Shown piece by piece: positions 14,102 to 21,811 of a stretch of DNA of 44,779 bases (positions are counted from its first letter, which is position 1; each line of letters begins with the position of its first letter). A model generated the notes under the pieces. The model searched no databases. It saw nothing but the letters and a program-made list of their open reading frames with translations, and had not been told where the DNA came from. Made by a program: the position numbers and the translations under genes. This DNA is from an uncultured Collinsella sp. (GTDB taxonomy: Bacteria > Actinomycetota > Coriobacteriia > Coriobacteriales > Coriobacteriaceae), in contig CABUSR010000016.1 in assembly GCA_902494245.1 (NCBI GenBank), forward strand, positions 1 to 44,779, read 5' to 3'.

Positions 14102-15358
14102 CTACTTGTAATACGTCTTGAACAGCTTAAAGTGACGCAGCTTGGTGTGCCACATGCGCAACCAGCGGTTAAAGACAAAATCGCCCTTCATAAACGAAGG
14201 ATCGGCAGCCTTGCCCTCCTTGGCCAGACGATGCGCCTTCGCACGCAGCTCGGGGTCCTTGACATACTTGTCAACGACGCCCATGGGGACGACCATCCAC
14301 AGCGCCTCGTCCTGCGCCGTCACAAATTCCGGCTCAAACGGACGGTTATAGACGTACTCATCCACCACGTATTTAGCAACGTTAAAGCCGCTGTTGGTGA
14401 CGTAGTAGTTACTGCGGCCCTGACGCGTGTTGAAGTCGAAGAACTTAAACGAACCATCGCGTTGGTCGTACTTGACGTCGAAGTTGGAGAAGCCCGTGAA
14501 CTTAAGGTCCTCAAGCAGCTTGCGCACGCCACCCATGAGCTCGTCGTTGGGCTCGGTGATGATGCAGGCGTGGTTGCCGACACCGTGGGGCTGATGCTCC
14601 TCGAGCAGCACGTGACCCAGGCACATCATGCGAACCTTGCCGTTGCGGTCGGAATAGCTGGTAAGCACGCGCATGTACTCGTCGTTGCCGGGCACGCGGT
14701 CCTGCAAGATGAGATCATCGGTGTAGCCACTGGCGTACACATCGCGAATGACCTGCTCCAGCTCGGCGCGATCGGCAATCTCGTAGGCCTTCTTCTGGCC
14801 CTCGAACTCGTGCTCCCACCACATGATGCCGTCAGAAGGCTTCAGAATCATCGGGAAAGGGAAGTCGATCTGGTCGAGCACCTCGGCGGAAGCCTCGCCC
14901 TGGGCGTTGAGCATCGCCATGGTAAAGGTAAACGTGTGCGGATAGGGTACACCGTGCTTCTCGCACAGCTCGTAGAAGATCTCCTTCTTCTGGCACTGCT
15001 CGAGCATACTGTAGGGCGCATAGGGCGCGATGACGTTGGAGGCAAGCTGGCCGGCATCCTGAGCCTGTGCGGCAAGCGCGACGTAGTTATCGCCGCAGCC
15101 CATGAGGATAATCTTCTTATCGGGATTGGCCTGTGCAATGCCGTTGACGGTCTCGATCATGACCGGCATAGTGTCGATATCCACATTGGGCGTATAGTCG
15201 ATAATCTGGCTGCGGTATGCAGGACCCGTCTGATACTTGCCAAAGACCAGGCTCTTGACCTGATACTCCTCGTAGAAGGCGCGCGCCACCGAATAGGCGT
15301 TGATATCGCCGCCGAGCAGCACGGGTATAAACTCGCGCTCTGTAAACTGCAATGCCAT
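14102..15358 (-). CDS. ATP-grasp ligase, probable D-aspartate ligase of peptidoglycan cross-bridge
   Basis: 418 residues, the length of D-aspartate ligases of the AslFm type. The N-terminal region FIPVLLGGDINAYSVARAFYEEY and KIILMGCGDNY fit that family. The ATP-grasp fold is marked by the Lys in ILKPSDGIMWWEHEF and by the metal-binding FFDFNTRQGRSNYY. The family ligates D-aspartate to the side amino group of the stem-peptide diamino acid (Lys or Orn), making the D-Asp/D-Asn bridge. The following racemase gene supports this. The ATG at 15358 has AGGAAG upstream. Other ATP-grasp carboxylate-amine ligases cannot be excluded from sequence alone. Confidence 0.75.
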   Translation of the reverse strand: MALQFTEREFIPVLLGGDINAYSVARAFYEEYQVKSLVFGKYQTGPAYRSQIIDYTPNVDIDTMPVMIETVNGIAQANPDKKIILMGCGDNYVALAAQAQDAGQLASNVIAPYAPYSMLEQCQKKEIFYELCEKHGVPYPHTFTFTMAMLNAQGEASAEVLDQIDFPFPMILKPSDGIMWWEHEFEGQKKAYEIADRAELEQVIRDVYASGYTDDLILQDRVPGNDEYMRVLTSYSDRNGKVRMMCLGHVLLEEHQPHGVGNHACIITEPNDELMGGVRKLLEDLKFTGFSNFDVKYDQRDGSFKFFDFNTRQGRSNYYVTNSGFNVAKYVVDEYVYNRPFEPEFVTAQDEALWMVVPMGVVDKYVKDPELRAKAHRLAKEGKAADPSFMKGDFVFNRWLRMWHTKLRHFKLFKTYYK

Positions 15359-15672
15359 GGAAACTTCCTATCATCAACTGCCCGTACGATGGGCGGTCTT
15401 TATGCAACTGGTTTATTCTAGCGTGCCAAACTGCCGCTTCCCAAAGTTCCACCATATCTATGGCAAGCAGGCGCTTATGATCGAGCCCGCAGGGTTCCGT
15501 AAAGTTAAAGTTGAACTCTATGGTTTCTTAACAATTCACTATAACTGCAGGTCAAGGCCAAAACCTCAAGTTCAACTTGACCCTTTAGAACCTTTAAGGT
15601 TCAAGTTGAGGTCGAAAGCAGTAGTAGAATACCTTTCGAACTATAACCTACGATTGATTGCAGAGGGACTGG
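15359..15672. promoter_or_regulatory. divergent promoter region with AAGTTGA repeats
   Basis: 314 bases without a gene between two diverging units. They contain related motifs: AAAGTTGAAC (15507-15516), a palindrome TCAAGTTCAACTTGA (15566-15580, 7-bp arms and one central base), and TCAAGTTGAGGTC starting at 15601. A TAGAAT at 15625-15630 is a possible -10 box for the plus-strand gene. The spaced half-sites look like binding sites for one regulator. Confidence 0.45.
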
Positions 15673-16806
15673 ATGCAGCATTCGAACCATCGCACCGCAG
15701 CGCTCATCGCGTCGAAGCCAGCTCGTATCATCACGAGCGCCGCGCTCGCCGTTACACTGACGGCCGCGCCGATGCTCTCCCCCGTCGCAGCCTATGCCGC
15801 CTCGCAGGCAACGCAGGATCAGCTTTCCGCTGCCCAGCAGAAAATCGAAACCGCCACGAGTGCCTACAACGAAGCCCGCACCAAGCTCGAGGATCTGCAG
15901 AAGCAAATCGACACTAACGAGGCAAGCATCGAGAAGATCGAAGCCGAACTTCCCGATCAACAGGCCAAGGCGAGCTCCGCCATGCGCGATCTGTATAAGT
16001 ACCAGAAGGGCACCAACCCCATCGTGAGCTTCCTGGTCAACGCGCAGAGCCTGGGCGAGTTCATCACCACCTGCAAGTACACCAACCAGATCACGAGCTC
16101 AAGCGTCGACGAGATCGAAGAGCTCAACAAGATGCAGACCGAGCTCGAGCAGAACAAGACCGAGCTCGAGCAGGCCAAGTCCCAACTCGAGACCGAGCAG
16201 AAAACCGCCGAGGACGCACTGGCACAGGCCCAGCAGCTTCGCAGCGAAGCCCAGGCAAAGGCCGAGCAGGAGAATGCCGCCGAGCTGGCCAAGCTCGAGG
16301 CCGACAAGGCCGCTGCCGCCGAGAAGCTCTCGGGCGAGGGCGTGAGCGGCAACAACTCCAACAGCCAGGCCAATAACGCCAACACCACCATCGACACCAC
16401 GGTGAACAGCTCCAATACCGGCAACTCCGATTACGACTCGTTTATCAACGAGTGGACGAGTCGCATCGACAACTACCTCGCCGGCTCCCCCATGGCAGGT
16501 CAGGGTTACAACTTTGCCGTGGCAGCCTGGAACACCGGTGTTGACCCTCGCTGGTCTCCCGCCATCGCCTGCATCGAGAGCAGCAAGGGCCTCTATTGTG
16601 CCGGCTCCTATAACGCCTGGGGCTGGAGCGCTCGCGGCGGCGGCTGGCGGAGCTTTGGTAGCTGGAGCGAGGGCGTCTCTGCCCACGTTGCCTACCTGGG
16701 CGCCAACTATGGCTCCACGCTTACCCCGGCAGCCGCCAAAAAGTACTGCCCGCCCACGTGGCAGGACTGGTACAACAAGGTTGCAACCCAGATGAACCGC
16801 ATCTAA
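15673..16806 (+). CDS. secreted coiled-coil protein with lysozyme-like C-terminal domain
   Basis: 377 residues from the ATG at 15673 (AGAGGG six bases upstream). A signal peptide ends near PVAAYAAS. A long Gln/Glu/Lys-rich coiled coil (about 45-215) includes DLYKYQKGTNPIVSFLVNAQSLGEF, resembling the PcsB/CwlO-type regulatory coiled coil of peptidoglycan hydrolases. An Asn/Ser/Thr-rich spacer (about 215-255) leads to a globular domain with WSPAIACIESSKG and NAWGWSARGGGWRSF, like lysozyme or glucosaminidase folds where that Glu would be catalytic. It probably cuts or binds peptidoglycan outside the cell, perhaps at division. The enzymatic class is uncertain. Confidence 0.75.
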   Translation: MQHSNHRTAALIASKPARIITSAALAVTLTAAPMLSPVAAYAASQATQDQLSAAQQKIETATSAYNEARTKLEDLQKQIDTNEASIEKIEAELPDQQAKASSAMRDLYKYQKGTNPIVSFLVNAQSLGEFITTCKYTNQITSSSVDEIEELNKMQTELEQNKTELEQAKSQLETEQKTAEDALAQAQQLRSEAQAKAEQENAAELAKLEADKAAAAEKLSGEGVSGNNSNSQANNANTTIDTTVNSSNTGNSDYDSFINEWTSRIDNYLAGSPMAGQGYNFAVAAWNTGVDPRWSPAIACIESSKGLYCAGSYNAWGWSARGGGWRSFGSWSEGVSAHVAYLGANYGSTLTPAAAKKYCPPTWQDWYNKVATQMNRI

Positions 16807-16816
16807 GATCAACGTC

Positions 16817-16845
16817 AAAGGGCCCCAATTGGGGCCCTTTTTCTT
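16817..16845. terminator. strong bidirectional terminator
   Basis: A perfect palindrome (16817-16840, arms AAAGGGCCCCAA) is followed by T residues to 16845. It ends the secreted protein gene on the plus strand and the kinase gene arriving from the minus strand. Confidence 0.9.
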
Positions 16846-18246
16846 TTACGCGACGGAGATATCGACGACGCCAGTCGCGTTTGCAATGGCAACAATGATA
16901 ATCATTGCCAACAAGAGCACACCCATAGCCTTGAGCCAGAGCTTTGCAAGCTTTTTACCGCGGTATCTATCGAGTAGCTCAAACCGCCGGCGAAGGCGGC
17001 GTTTGTCGAGCATCACAAAATGAATGAGCACTACGAGACCGTCGACGAAGATAAAATACTCAATCGCGAGAAACCACATCGGGTAGTTTTGGTTGGCGCC
17101 CGTAGGATGAAAAACGGCAAAATGGCTTCCGGCAAAGAAAACAAGTAGCGAAAGATAGACGAATGCGTTCCAAATGCGCCCAACGGTGTCGGGAATGCGG
17201 GAGAGTAAATTCGGGCGCTCAGGCACCAACGGCAATCCACCCTGAGACTGATCCGTGGGGAGCACGGGCACAGGGCACACGGCTCGCCGCTCCGGAGGCT
17301 CTTGGAAGGAAGCAGCATTCGGCGCGGACGACGGCGTCGGTGCGGACAACGCATAGGATGCGCGCGCAGCGTGCCCTAGCGCCTTCGCGCTTGCAAAGCG
17401 CTTGTCCGGATCGAGCGCCATCGCCATGCAAATAACATCGGCAAGCGAGGCGGGGATATCATATGCCTCGCATTGCTCGCGCATGTTCCGACCCGGCTTG
17501 GGGTCGGCCCCCGTCAGACAAAAGAACAGCAGGGCACCGAGCGCATAGACATCGCTGCGCACGCTCGTCTGGCCAAAACCATACTGTTCGGGCGGCGCAT
17601 AGGGACGCGTGCCAAACTTAACGGTATCGGCATCGGCTCCCTCGCGCCACACGCGAGCGATTCCCAAGTCGATAATCACCAGCGATGAAAACGTCATGCC
17701 TGTATCGGGCGTATAGCTCGCGCCCGACACGATGATATTCGAGGGCTTTAGGTCGCGATGGATCACCGGCGCAGCCATCTCCCCCGCCGACGCAAAGCCG
17801 GCATGGAGCTCCGCAACTGCATCACAAAGGGCACCAAACAGCTCACAGGCATAATCGGGCGTCGCACCCAAACGCCCCACCAGGGCCCCGAGCGTTTCGC
17901 CTTCGATGTATTCCATGACCACGCAAAGCTCGTCGCCCACGCGGCGGCAATCGACAATCCGAGGCAAGTGCTCGTAACGTCGCCCAGCATGCTGGGCCGC
18001 AAACAGGCGTTCATACGCCCCGCCAATCTGGGCCGACGCGTCGATGCGCTTGCGAACAAAGGGGCCAAGAGATCCTCCGCCGGAGCCCTCAAAGTACACG
18101 AGCTCGGTCGTCTCGACGTCGGAGTGCTTGAGCACACGGTCTACGCGATAGCTGTCATCACGCTCAAGTGACGCCAGGTGTCCGGCGAGCGCAGCGGTCA
18201 GCTCATCATCGGAATATGTTGGGCTCTGAGTATCCATAGCGTCCAT
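16846..18246 (-). CDS. membrane-bound Hanks-type serine/threonine protein kinase
   Basis: 466 residues. The kinase domain covers about 35-300: the VRKR lysine (K66) stands for the ATP-binding lysine, HRDLKPSN is at 163-170, the metal motif reads DLG (193-195) rather than DFG, and GTRPYAPPEQYG is the activation-loop end. A Pro/Ala-rich linker and about three hydrophobic helices follow (around 350-460), placing the kinase at the membrane without PASTA repeats. The start is uncertain: ATGs at 18246 and 18237 both lack a clear ribosome site. An XRE-type regulator lies 86 bases upstream on the same strand and is a plausible partner. Confidence 0.87.
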   Translation of the reverse strand: MDAMDTQSPTYSDDELTAALAGHLASLERDDSYRVDRVLKHSDVETTELVYFEGSGGGSLGPFVRKRIDASAQIGGAYERLFAAQHAGRRYEHLPRIVDCRRVGDELCVVMEYIEGETLGALVGRLGATPDYACELFGALCDAVAELHAGFASAGEMAAPVIHRDLKPSNIIVSGASYTPDTGMTFSSLVIIDLGIARVWREGADADTVKFGTRPYAPPEQYGFGQTSVRSDVYALGALLFFCLTGADPKPGRNMREQCEAYDIPASLADVICMAMALDPDKRFASAKALGHAARASYALSAPTPSSAPNAASFQEPPERRAVCPVPVLPTDQSQGGLPLVPERPNLLSRIPDTVGRIWNAFVYLSLLVFFAGSHFAVFHPTGANQNYPMWFLAIEYFIFVDGLVVLIHFVMLDKRRLRRRFELLDRYRGKKLAKLWLKAMGVLLLAMIIIVAIANATGVVDISVA

Positions 18247-18332
18247 AATAACGCAGGGCGCGGACGCCCCATGACGCCCGTGCCCTGCACGTTCTAAATA
18301 TCGTGAACGGCGCTTCCGCCGGCAGCCAACCG

Positions 18333-18755
18333 TTAGCTCACCGTCTCCTCACCAAAGCGATACAGCTCCTCGTTCACCTTTTGCAGGCTGCAGCCACGAT
18401 CGATACAGAAAATGATGATGGCGTCACGGCGGTCCTTGCAGTTGAGGACATTGGCGCCCGCCGCCGACAAGGCGCGGTTGGTCTCCTTGAGCGTCAGCGC
18501 CATGGCAAAGGCAATCTGCAGCACCTTATTGCGGCTCGGATGCCGCGCACCGGTAAAGATCTGATAGCCAAACGTCTCGTTGAGGTCGGCCATACGCACC
18601 ACGCGCGAGCGCTCCAGCCCCTTTTCTTCCAAAAGCTGTTTCAGATACTCCGAAAGCGACGGGGCGGCAAAGTCGTGCTCTTTGATATAGCCCTCGATAC
18701 TCGGAGCATCGAGCAGCTCGTTGAGCAACTCTTCGGTTAGCTTCTTATCGGGCAT
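18333..18755 (-). CDS. XRE-like helix-turn-helix protein next to a protein kinase
   Basis: 140 residues. A short helical N-terminus (LTEELLNELLDAPSIEGYI) precedes a helix-turn-helix region (about 32-95: LSEYLKQLLEEKGLERSRVVRMADLNETFGYQIFTGARHPSRNKVLQIAFAM). A helical C-terminus, NCKDRRDAIIIFCIDRGCSLQKVNEELY, completes it. A GGTGAGG site precedes the ATG. The gene sits directly upstream of the kinase. I recall similar short HTH proteins beside Hanks kinases in gut bacteria, so a kinase-controlled regulator is a reasonable inference. Target genes are unknown. Confidence 0.75.
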   Translation of the reverse strand: MPDKKLTEELLNELLDAPSIEGYIKEHDFAAPSLSEYLKQLLEEKGLERSRVVRMADLNETFGYQIFTGARHPSRNKVLQIAFAMALTLKETNRALSAAGANVLNCKDRRDAIIIFCIDRGCSLQKVNEELYRFGEETVS

Positions 18756-18788
18756 ATGGCCTCACCCCCCAGCTCGCATAGTAACCAT

Positions 18789-18810
18789 GTTTTTAATTCT
18801 AGTTAAAAAC
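18789..18810. promoter_or_regulatory. AT-rich perfect inverted repeat
   Basis: GTTTTTAA (18789-18796) and TTAAAAAC (18803-18810) flank TTCTAG. It overlaps the FxLYD gene stop and lies about 35 bases before the XRE gene start, so it may be an operator for the XRE/kinase pair or a weak terminator. Confidence 0.35.
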
Positions 18811-19246
18811 CGCTCACGTCAGAACGTTCCCAGCTGGCAACCTGGTCGGGAGATACCGTGCTCATCGCTTCGAACTTCCAGGTGCCGCCCGCTTTGAGAT
18901 GGTTGGTGTTCGCAAGAGCCGTTCCCACCTGATTGCCGTCTGCGTCATACAGAACATACTCAATCTGAATGTAGCTTTGCTCTTTATCCGTATTATTGGT
19001 CAACGTGCCCGTGATCTTATACGCGAACTGATTAGACGTATCCCCGGCCTCATCCGAAACCGTATAGGGTTCTTGTGCCTCTTTTTTCTCCTCGACTTGC
19101 TGGGTCTGTTCGGCAGGCTTTGCTGCATCACCCGTAGACGAATCAGACGAGTTACCGCCCATAGAACCCACGACGCCGGCAACAACGAGCACCACGATGA
19201 CGCCCAAAACGATCTTGCCGATCGGCTTCTTTCCCTCTTTTGCCAT
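18803..19246 (-). CDS. membrane-anchored FxLYD-type extracellular protein
   Basis: 147 residues. A basic start (MAKEGKKPIGK) precedes one membrane helix (about 10-28), a Ser/Glu/Gln-rich linker (about 30-60) and a small beta-domain with FAYKITGTLTNNTDKEQSYIQIEYVLYDADGNQVGTALANTNHLKAGGTWKF. That pattern is typical of FxLYD domains found outside the cell in Gram-positive bacteria; their function is poorly known. AGGAAGG precedes the ATG. It heads the XRE/kinase gene group, so a sensor or accessory role for the kinase is possible but unproven. Confidence 0.8.
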   Translation of the reverse strand: MAKEGKKPIGKIVLGVIVVLVVAGVVGSMGGNSSDSSTGDAAKPAEQTQQVEEKKEAQEPYTVSDEAGDTSNQFAYKITGTLTNNTDKEQSYIQIEYVLYDADGNQVGTALANTNHLKAGGTWKFEAMSTVSPDQVASWERSDVSGF

Positions 19247-19257
19247 TATGCATCCTT

Positions 19258-19299
19258 CCTACGATCCGGCTACCGTGCCGGCACACAGCACATCGTAGG
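19258..19299. other. nested stem-loop in the 5' region of the FxLYD gene
   Basis: CCTACGAT (19258-19265) pairs with ATCGTAGG (19292-19299), and inside it CCGGC (19266-19270) pairs with GCCGG (19277-19281). The outer arm includes the AGGA of the FxLYD gene's ribosome site region on the minus strand, so folding could limit translation. Confidence 0.4.
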
Positions 19300-19468
19300 A
19301 GGCAGCGAGCTCAAATTCATTAGCTGGGAGCTAATGTCGCAGCACAGCTTGCCACCTGGCACTCATTGAGTCTTTTTTCCTTCACCGAACTCATGCCTTT
19401 GTTGTTGACTATTAAACATTTAGACGTAAACTGCTTTGTTACCTTGTCAACATCTGAAAGGAACCTCA

Positions 19469-21790
19469 TTGGGAAAAGACGTACTGGTGCAGCAACTCGT
19501 CGACTCATTCGACAGCTGGCCCGCCAAAAATTCCGGTTGCGGATCGTCCCGCATGACACAAGAGCTCTATCCTTTTGACAAGCTCTTCTCTCCCATCAAA
19601 ATTAACAAGCTCACCGTCAAAAACCGCATTGTCATGGCGCCGATGGGCAATATCGACATGTGCGAGGAAACTGGTCGTCCCAGCGACATGATGCTGCAGT
19701 ACTTTTTCGCCCGCGCCAAAGGCGGCTGCGGCCTCATCACAACAGGACTCGTACCGGTAAGCCACGGCATCGATACCACGGTCACCGAGCTGGACAAGCT
19801 CACCTATTTCCCGCGCATCGATCGAAGCCGAACCGTTATGGCAGGCTGGCGCGACCTTGCCCAAGGTGTCCATGCCTTCGGATCGCGCATTTTTGTCCAG
19901 CTTACGGCCGGACTCGGCCGCGTGGGCAACCCGCAATGCCTCATCACGCAAAAAAAGTTTCCGGTCTCGGCGAGTTTCTTGCCTAACTACTACATCCCCG
20001 CCATTCCATGCATGCGCCTCTCGGATCAAAAGCTGCGCCGTATCGTAAACAATATCGGCCAAGCGGCGGCCGATGCTCATGCCATGGGCATCGATGGCGT
20101 CTATTTGCACGGGCACGAGGGTTATCTTATCGAGCAGCTCGGAAACCCCGCCTTTAACCATCGCAAGCTCGGACGTTATGCCGATTGGCGTCAGTTTGGC
20201 CTCGATATGATCAAAGAAATCCGTCGCCGCGTTGGGCCCGACTACCCCATCATGTACCGCATCGACCTTTCGCTTGCACTCGAGGAAACCTATGACGAGC
20301 AGGTCATGAATTCGACCTATCTGGGACGCATGCGCGGCGGCCGCACAGTCGAACAGACCCTGGGTTATATGGAAGAGCTCGTGGCGGCGGGAGTAGACAT
20401 CTTTGACGTCGACCTTGGTTGCTATGACAACTGGTGGATGCCCCACCCGCCTGCGAGCATGCCCGCAGGCTGCTTCGTTCCCGTGGCGCGCGCCGTTCGA
20501 GAGCGCTTTGCCGCCGACAATATCCGCTCCAATGCCGGCCTTCCCGTACCCGTTGTCGCGGTGGGTAAGTTGGGCTACCCCGACATTGCCGAACGTGCCC
20601 TTCGCAATGGCGACGCCGATATGATCATGCTCGGACGCCCGCTGCTTGCGGATCCCGAGTGGCCCAACAAGGCGTACGCCGGTCGCGTGGCAGATATTCG
20701 CCCCTGCATCGGATGCCAGGAAGGATGCCTCAACGAGTTTGTCGAAGGGGGCCATCCGCAGTGTGCCGTCAATCCACGCTGCAGCTTTGAATACCTCATG
20801 CCCCAGACACCCGCTCCCGCCAAAGAACCCAAACGCATAGCGGTGATAGGAGCCGGACCCGCCGGGATGGTCTGTGCGCTAATCGCCGCGCGTCGTGGCC
20901 ACGACGTAAAGCTCATCGATGCCGAAGATGAACTTGGAGGAAAACTCCTCTCCGCCAGCGCCGCCCGGATCAAGTTCGACCTCGATAACTACCGATCATA
21001 TCTTGTTCGACAGGTGCGCGAGCAGGCAGAAAAACCCAACGGGAACCTGACACTCGAACTTGGACGGGCAGCACGCGCCGAAGATCTTGCAAAAGCAGGC
21101 TTCGACGCAATCGTGTGCGCGACAGGCACTTCCAATGCAATACCGCCCATCCCCGGTCTTACGGAGCTTGCAGCATCGGGCCATGCCGTGCTGGCAACGC
21201 AGCTACTGCGCCAACCTGCGCTGCTTGGCAACGCCAAAACCGTCACCATCATTGGCGGAGGGGCCGTGGGCTGCGAGGTTGCCCAATGGCTCACCGTCGA
21301 ACACGGCATACCACAGGTCAGCGTAATTGAAATGCTGCCTCACATGATGCAGGGCGCCTGCACGGCAAATCGCGGCCACCTACTCCATACGCTCAGGGGA
21401 CGCAATGTGCGGCTCCTCAATATGACACGCGTCGAGCGCGCGGAAGTCGGCGGCAAACGCGAGTCTGGAGCCCCATCGAGGTGTGCGCGTCTCCACTTGA
21501 GTCGCAACTGCCACAAAAACGTTCCCGACCCCTACGTCTCGTGGTCACCGGTCTTGCCCGAGAACGTCGAAAACCCGCTTGCACCCAAAATCGGCAACGA
21601 CTGGAAGTCACTCGAGCTAACCTGCGACTTGGTAATCATTGCCTGCGGCGGACACCCCGACGACGCGCTGTTCTACAAACTGCAGCAGACGCACGCCGCT
21701 GACGAGCTGCATAACATCGGCGATGGGTTTGCGCCCGGCCGTGTGCTCGAAGCGGTCCGTGCGGCATACCGACTCGGCACCAATATCTAA
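19469..21790 (+). CDS. old yellow enzyme-type FMN/Fe-S/FAD oxidoreductase (2-enoate/2,4-dienoyl-CoA reductase family)
   Basis: About 773 residues from a TTG at 19469, preferred because GAAAGGA lies six bases upstream. The ATG at 19553 (MTQELYPFDKLFSP) lacks a site but begins where family homology starts. Order: TIM-barrel flavin domain (LFSPIKINKLTVKNRIVMAPMG, then HGHEGYLIEQ), a 4Fe-4S cluster motif CIGCQEGC with later cysteines in CAVNPRC, an FAD-binding Rossmann domain (VIGAGPAGMVCALIAARRG) and an NAD(P)H-binding site (TIIGGGAVGCEVAQWL). These proteins (BaiCD, FadH, 2-enoate reductase) reduce activated C=C bonds. Aconitase X genes follow within 21 bases, suggesting dehydration then reduction of a hydroxy acid. 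Confidence 0.87.
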   Translation: MGKDVLVQQLVDSFDSWPAKNSGCGSSRMTQELYPFDKLFSPIKINKLTVKNRIVMAPMGNIDMCEETGRPSDMMLQYFFARAKGGCGLITTGLVPVSHGIDTTVTELDKLTYFPRIDRSRTVMAGWRDLAQGVHAFGSRIFVQLTAGLGRVGNPQCLITQKKFPVSASFLPNYYIPAIPCMRLSDQKLRRIVNNIGQAAADAHAMGIDGVYLHGHEGYLIEQLGNPAFNHRKLGRYADWRQFGLDMIKEIRRRVGPDYPIMYRIDLSLALEETYDEQVMNSTYLGRMRGGRTVEQTLGYMEELVAAGVDIFDVDLGCYDNWWMPHPPASMPAGCFVPVARAVRERFAADNIRSNAGLPVPVVAVGKLGYPDIAERALRNGDADMIMLGRPLLADPEWPNKAYAGRVADIRPCIGCQEGCLNEFVEGGHPQCAVNPRCSFEYLMPQTPAPAKEPKRIAVIGAGPAGMVCALIAARRGHDVKLIDAEDELGGKLLSASAARIKFDLDNYRSYLVRQVREQAEKPNGNLTLELGRAARAEDLAKAGFDAIVCATGTSNAIPPIPGLTELAASGHAVLATQLLRQPALLGNAKTVTIIGGGAVGCEVAQWLTVEHGIPQVSVIEMLPHMMQGACTANRGHLLHTLRGRNVRLLNMTRVERAEVGGKRESGAPSRCARLHLSRNCHKNVPDPYVSWSPVLPENVENPLAPKIGNDWKSLELTCDLVIIACGGHPDDALFYKLQQTHAADELHNIGDGFAPGRVLEAVRAAYRLGTNI

Positions 21791-21811
21791 CACGAAAGGA
21801 TGGGCTCACAG

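Noticed and set aside
13256..15421. 721-codon open frame on the plus strand across the racemase and ligase genes
   Set aside because: It spans two well-supported minus-strand genes and their intergenic gap, and its composition is shadow-like (His, Arg, Leu, Gly).
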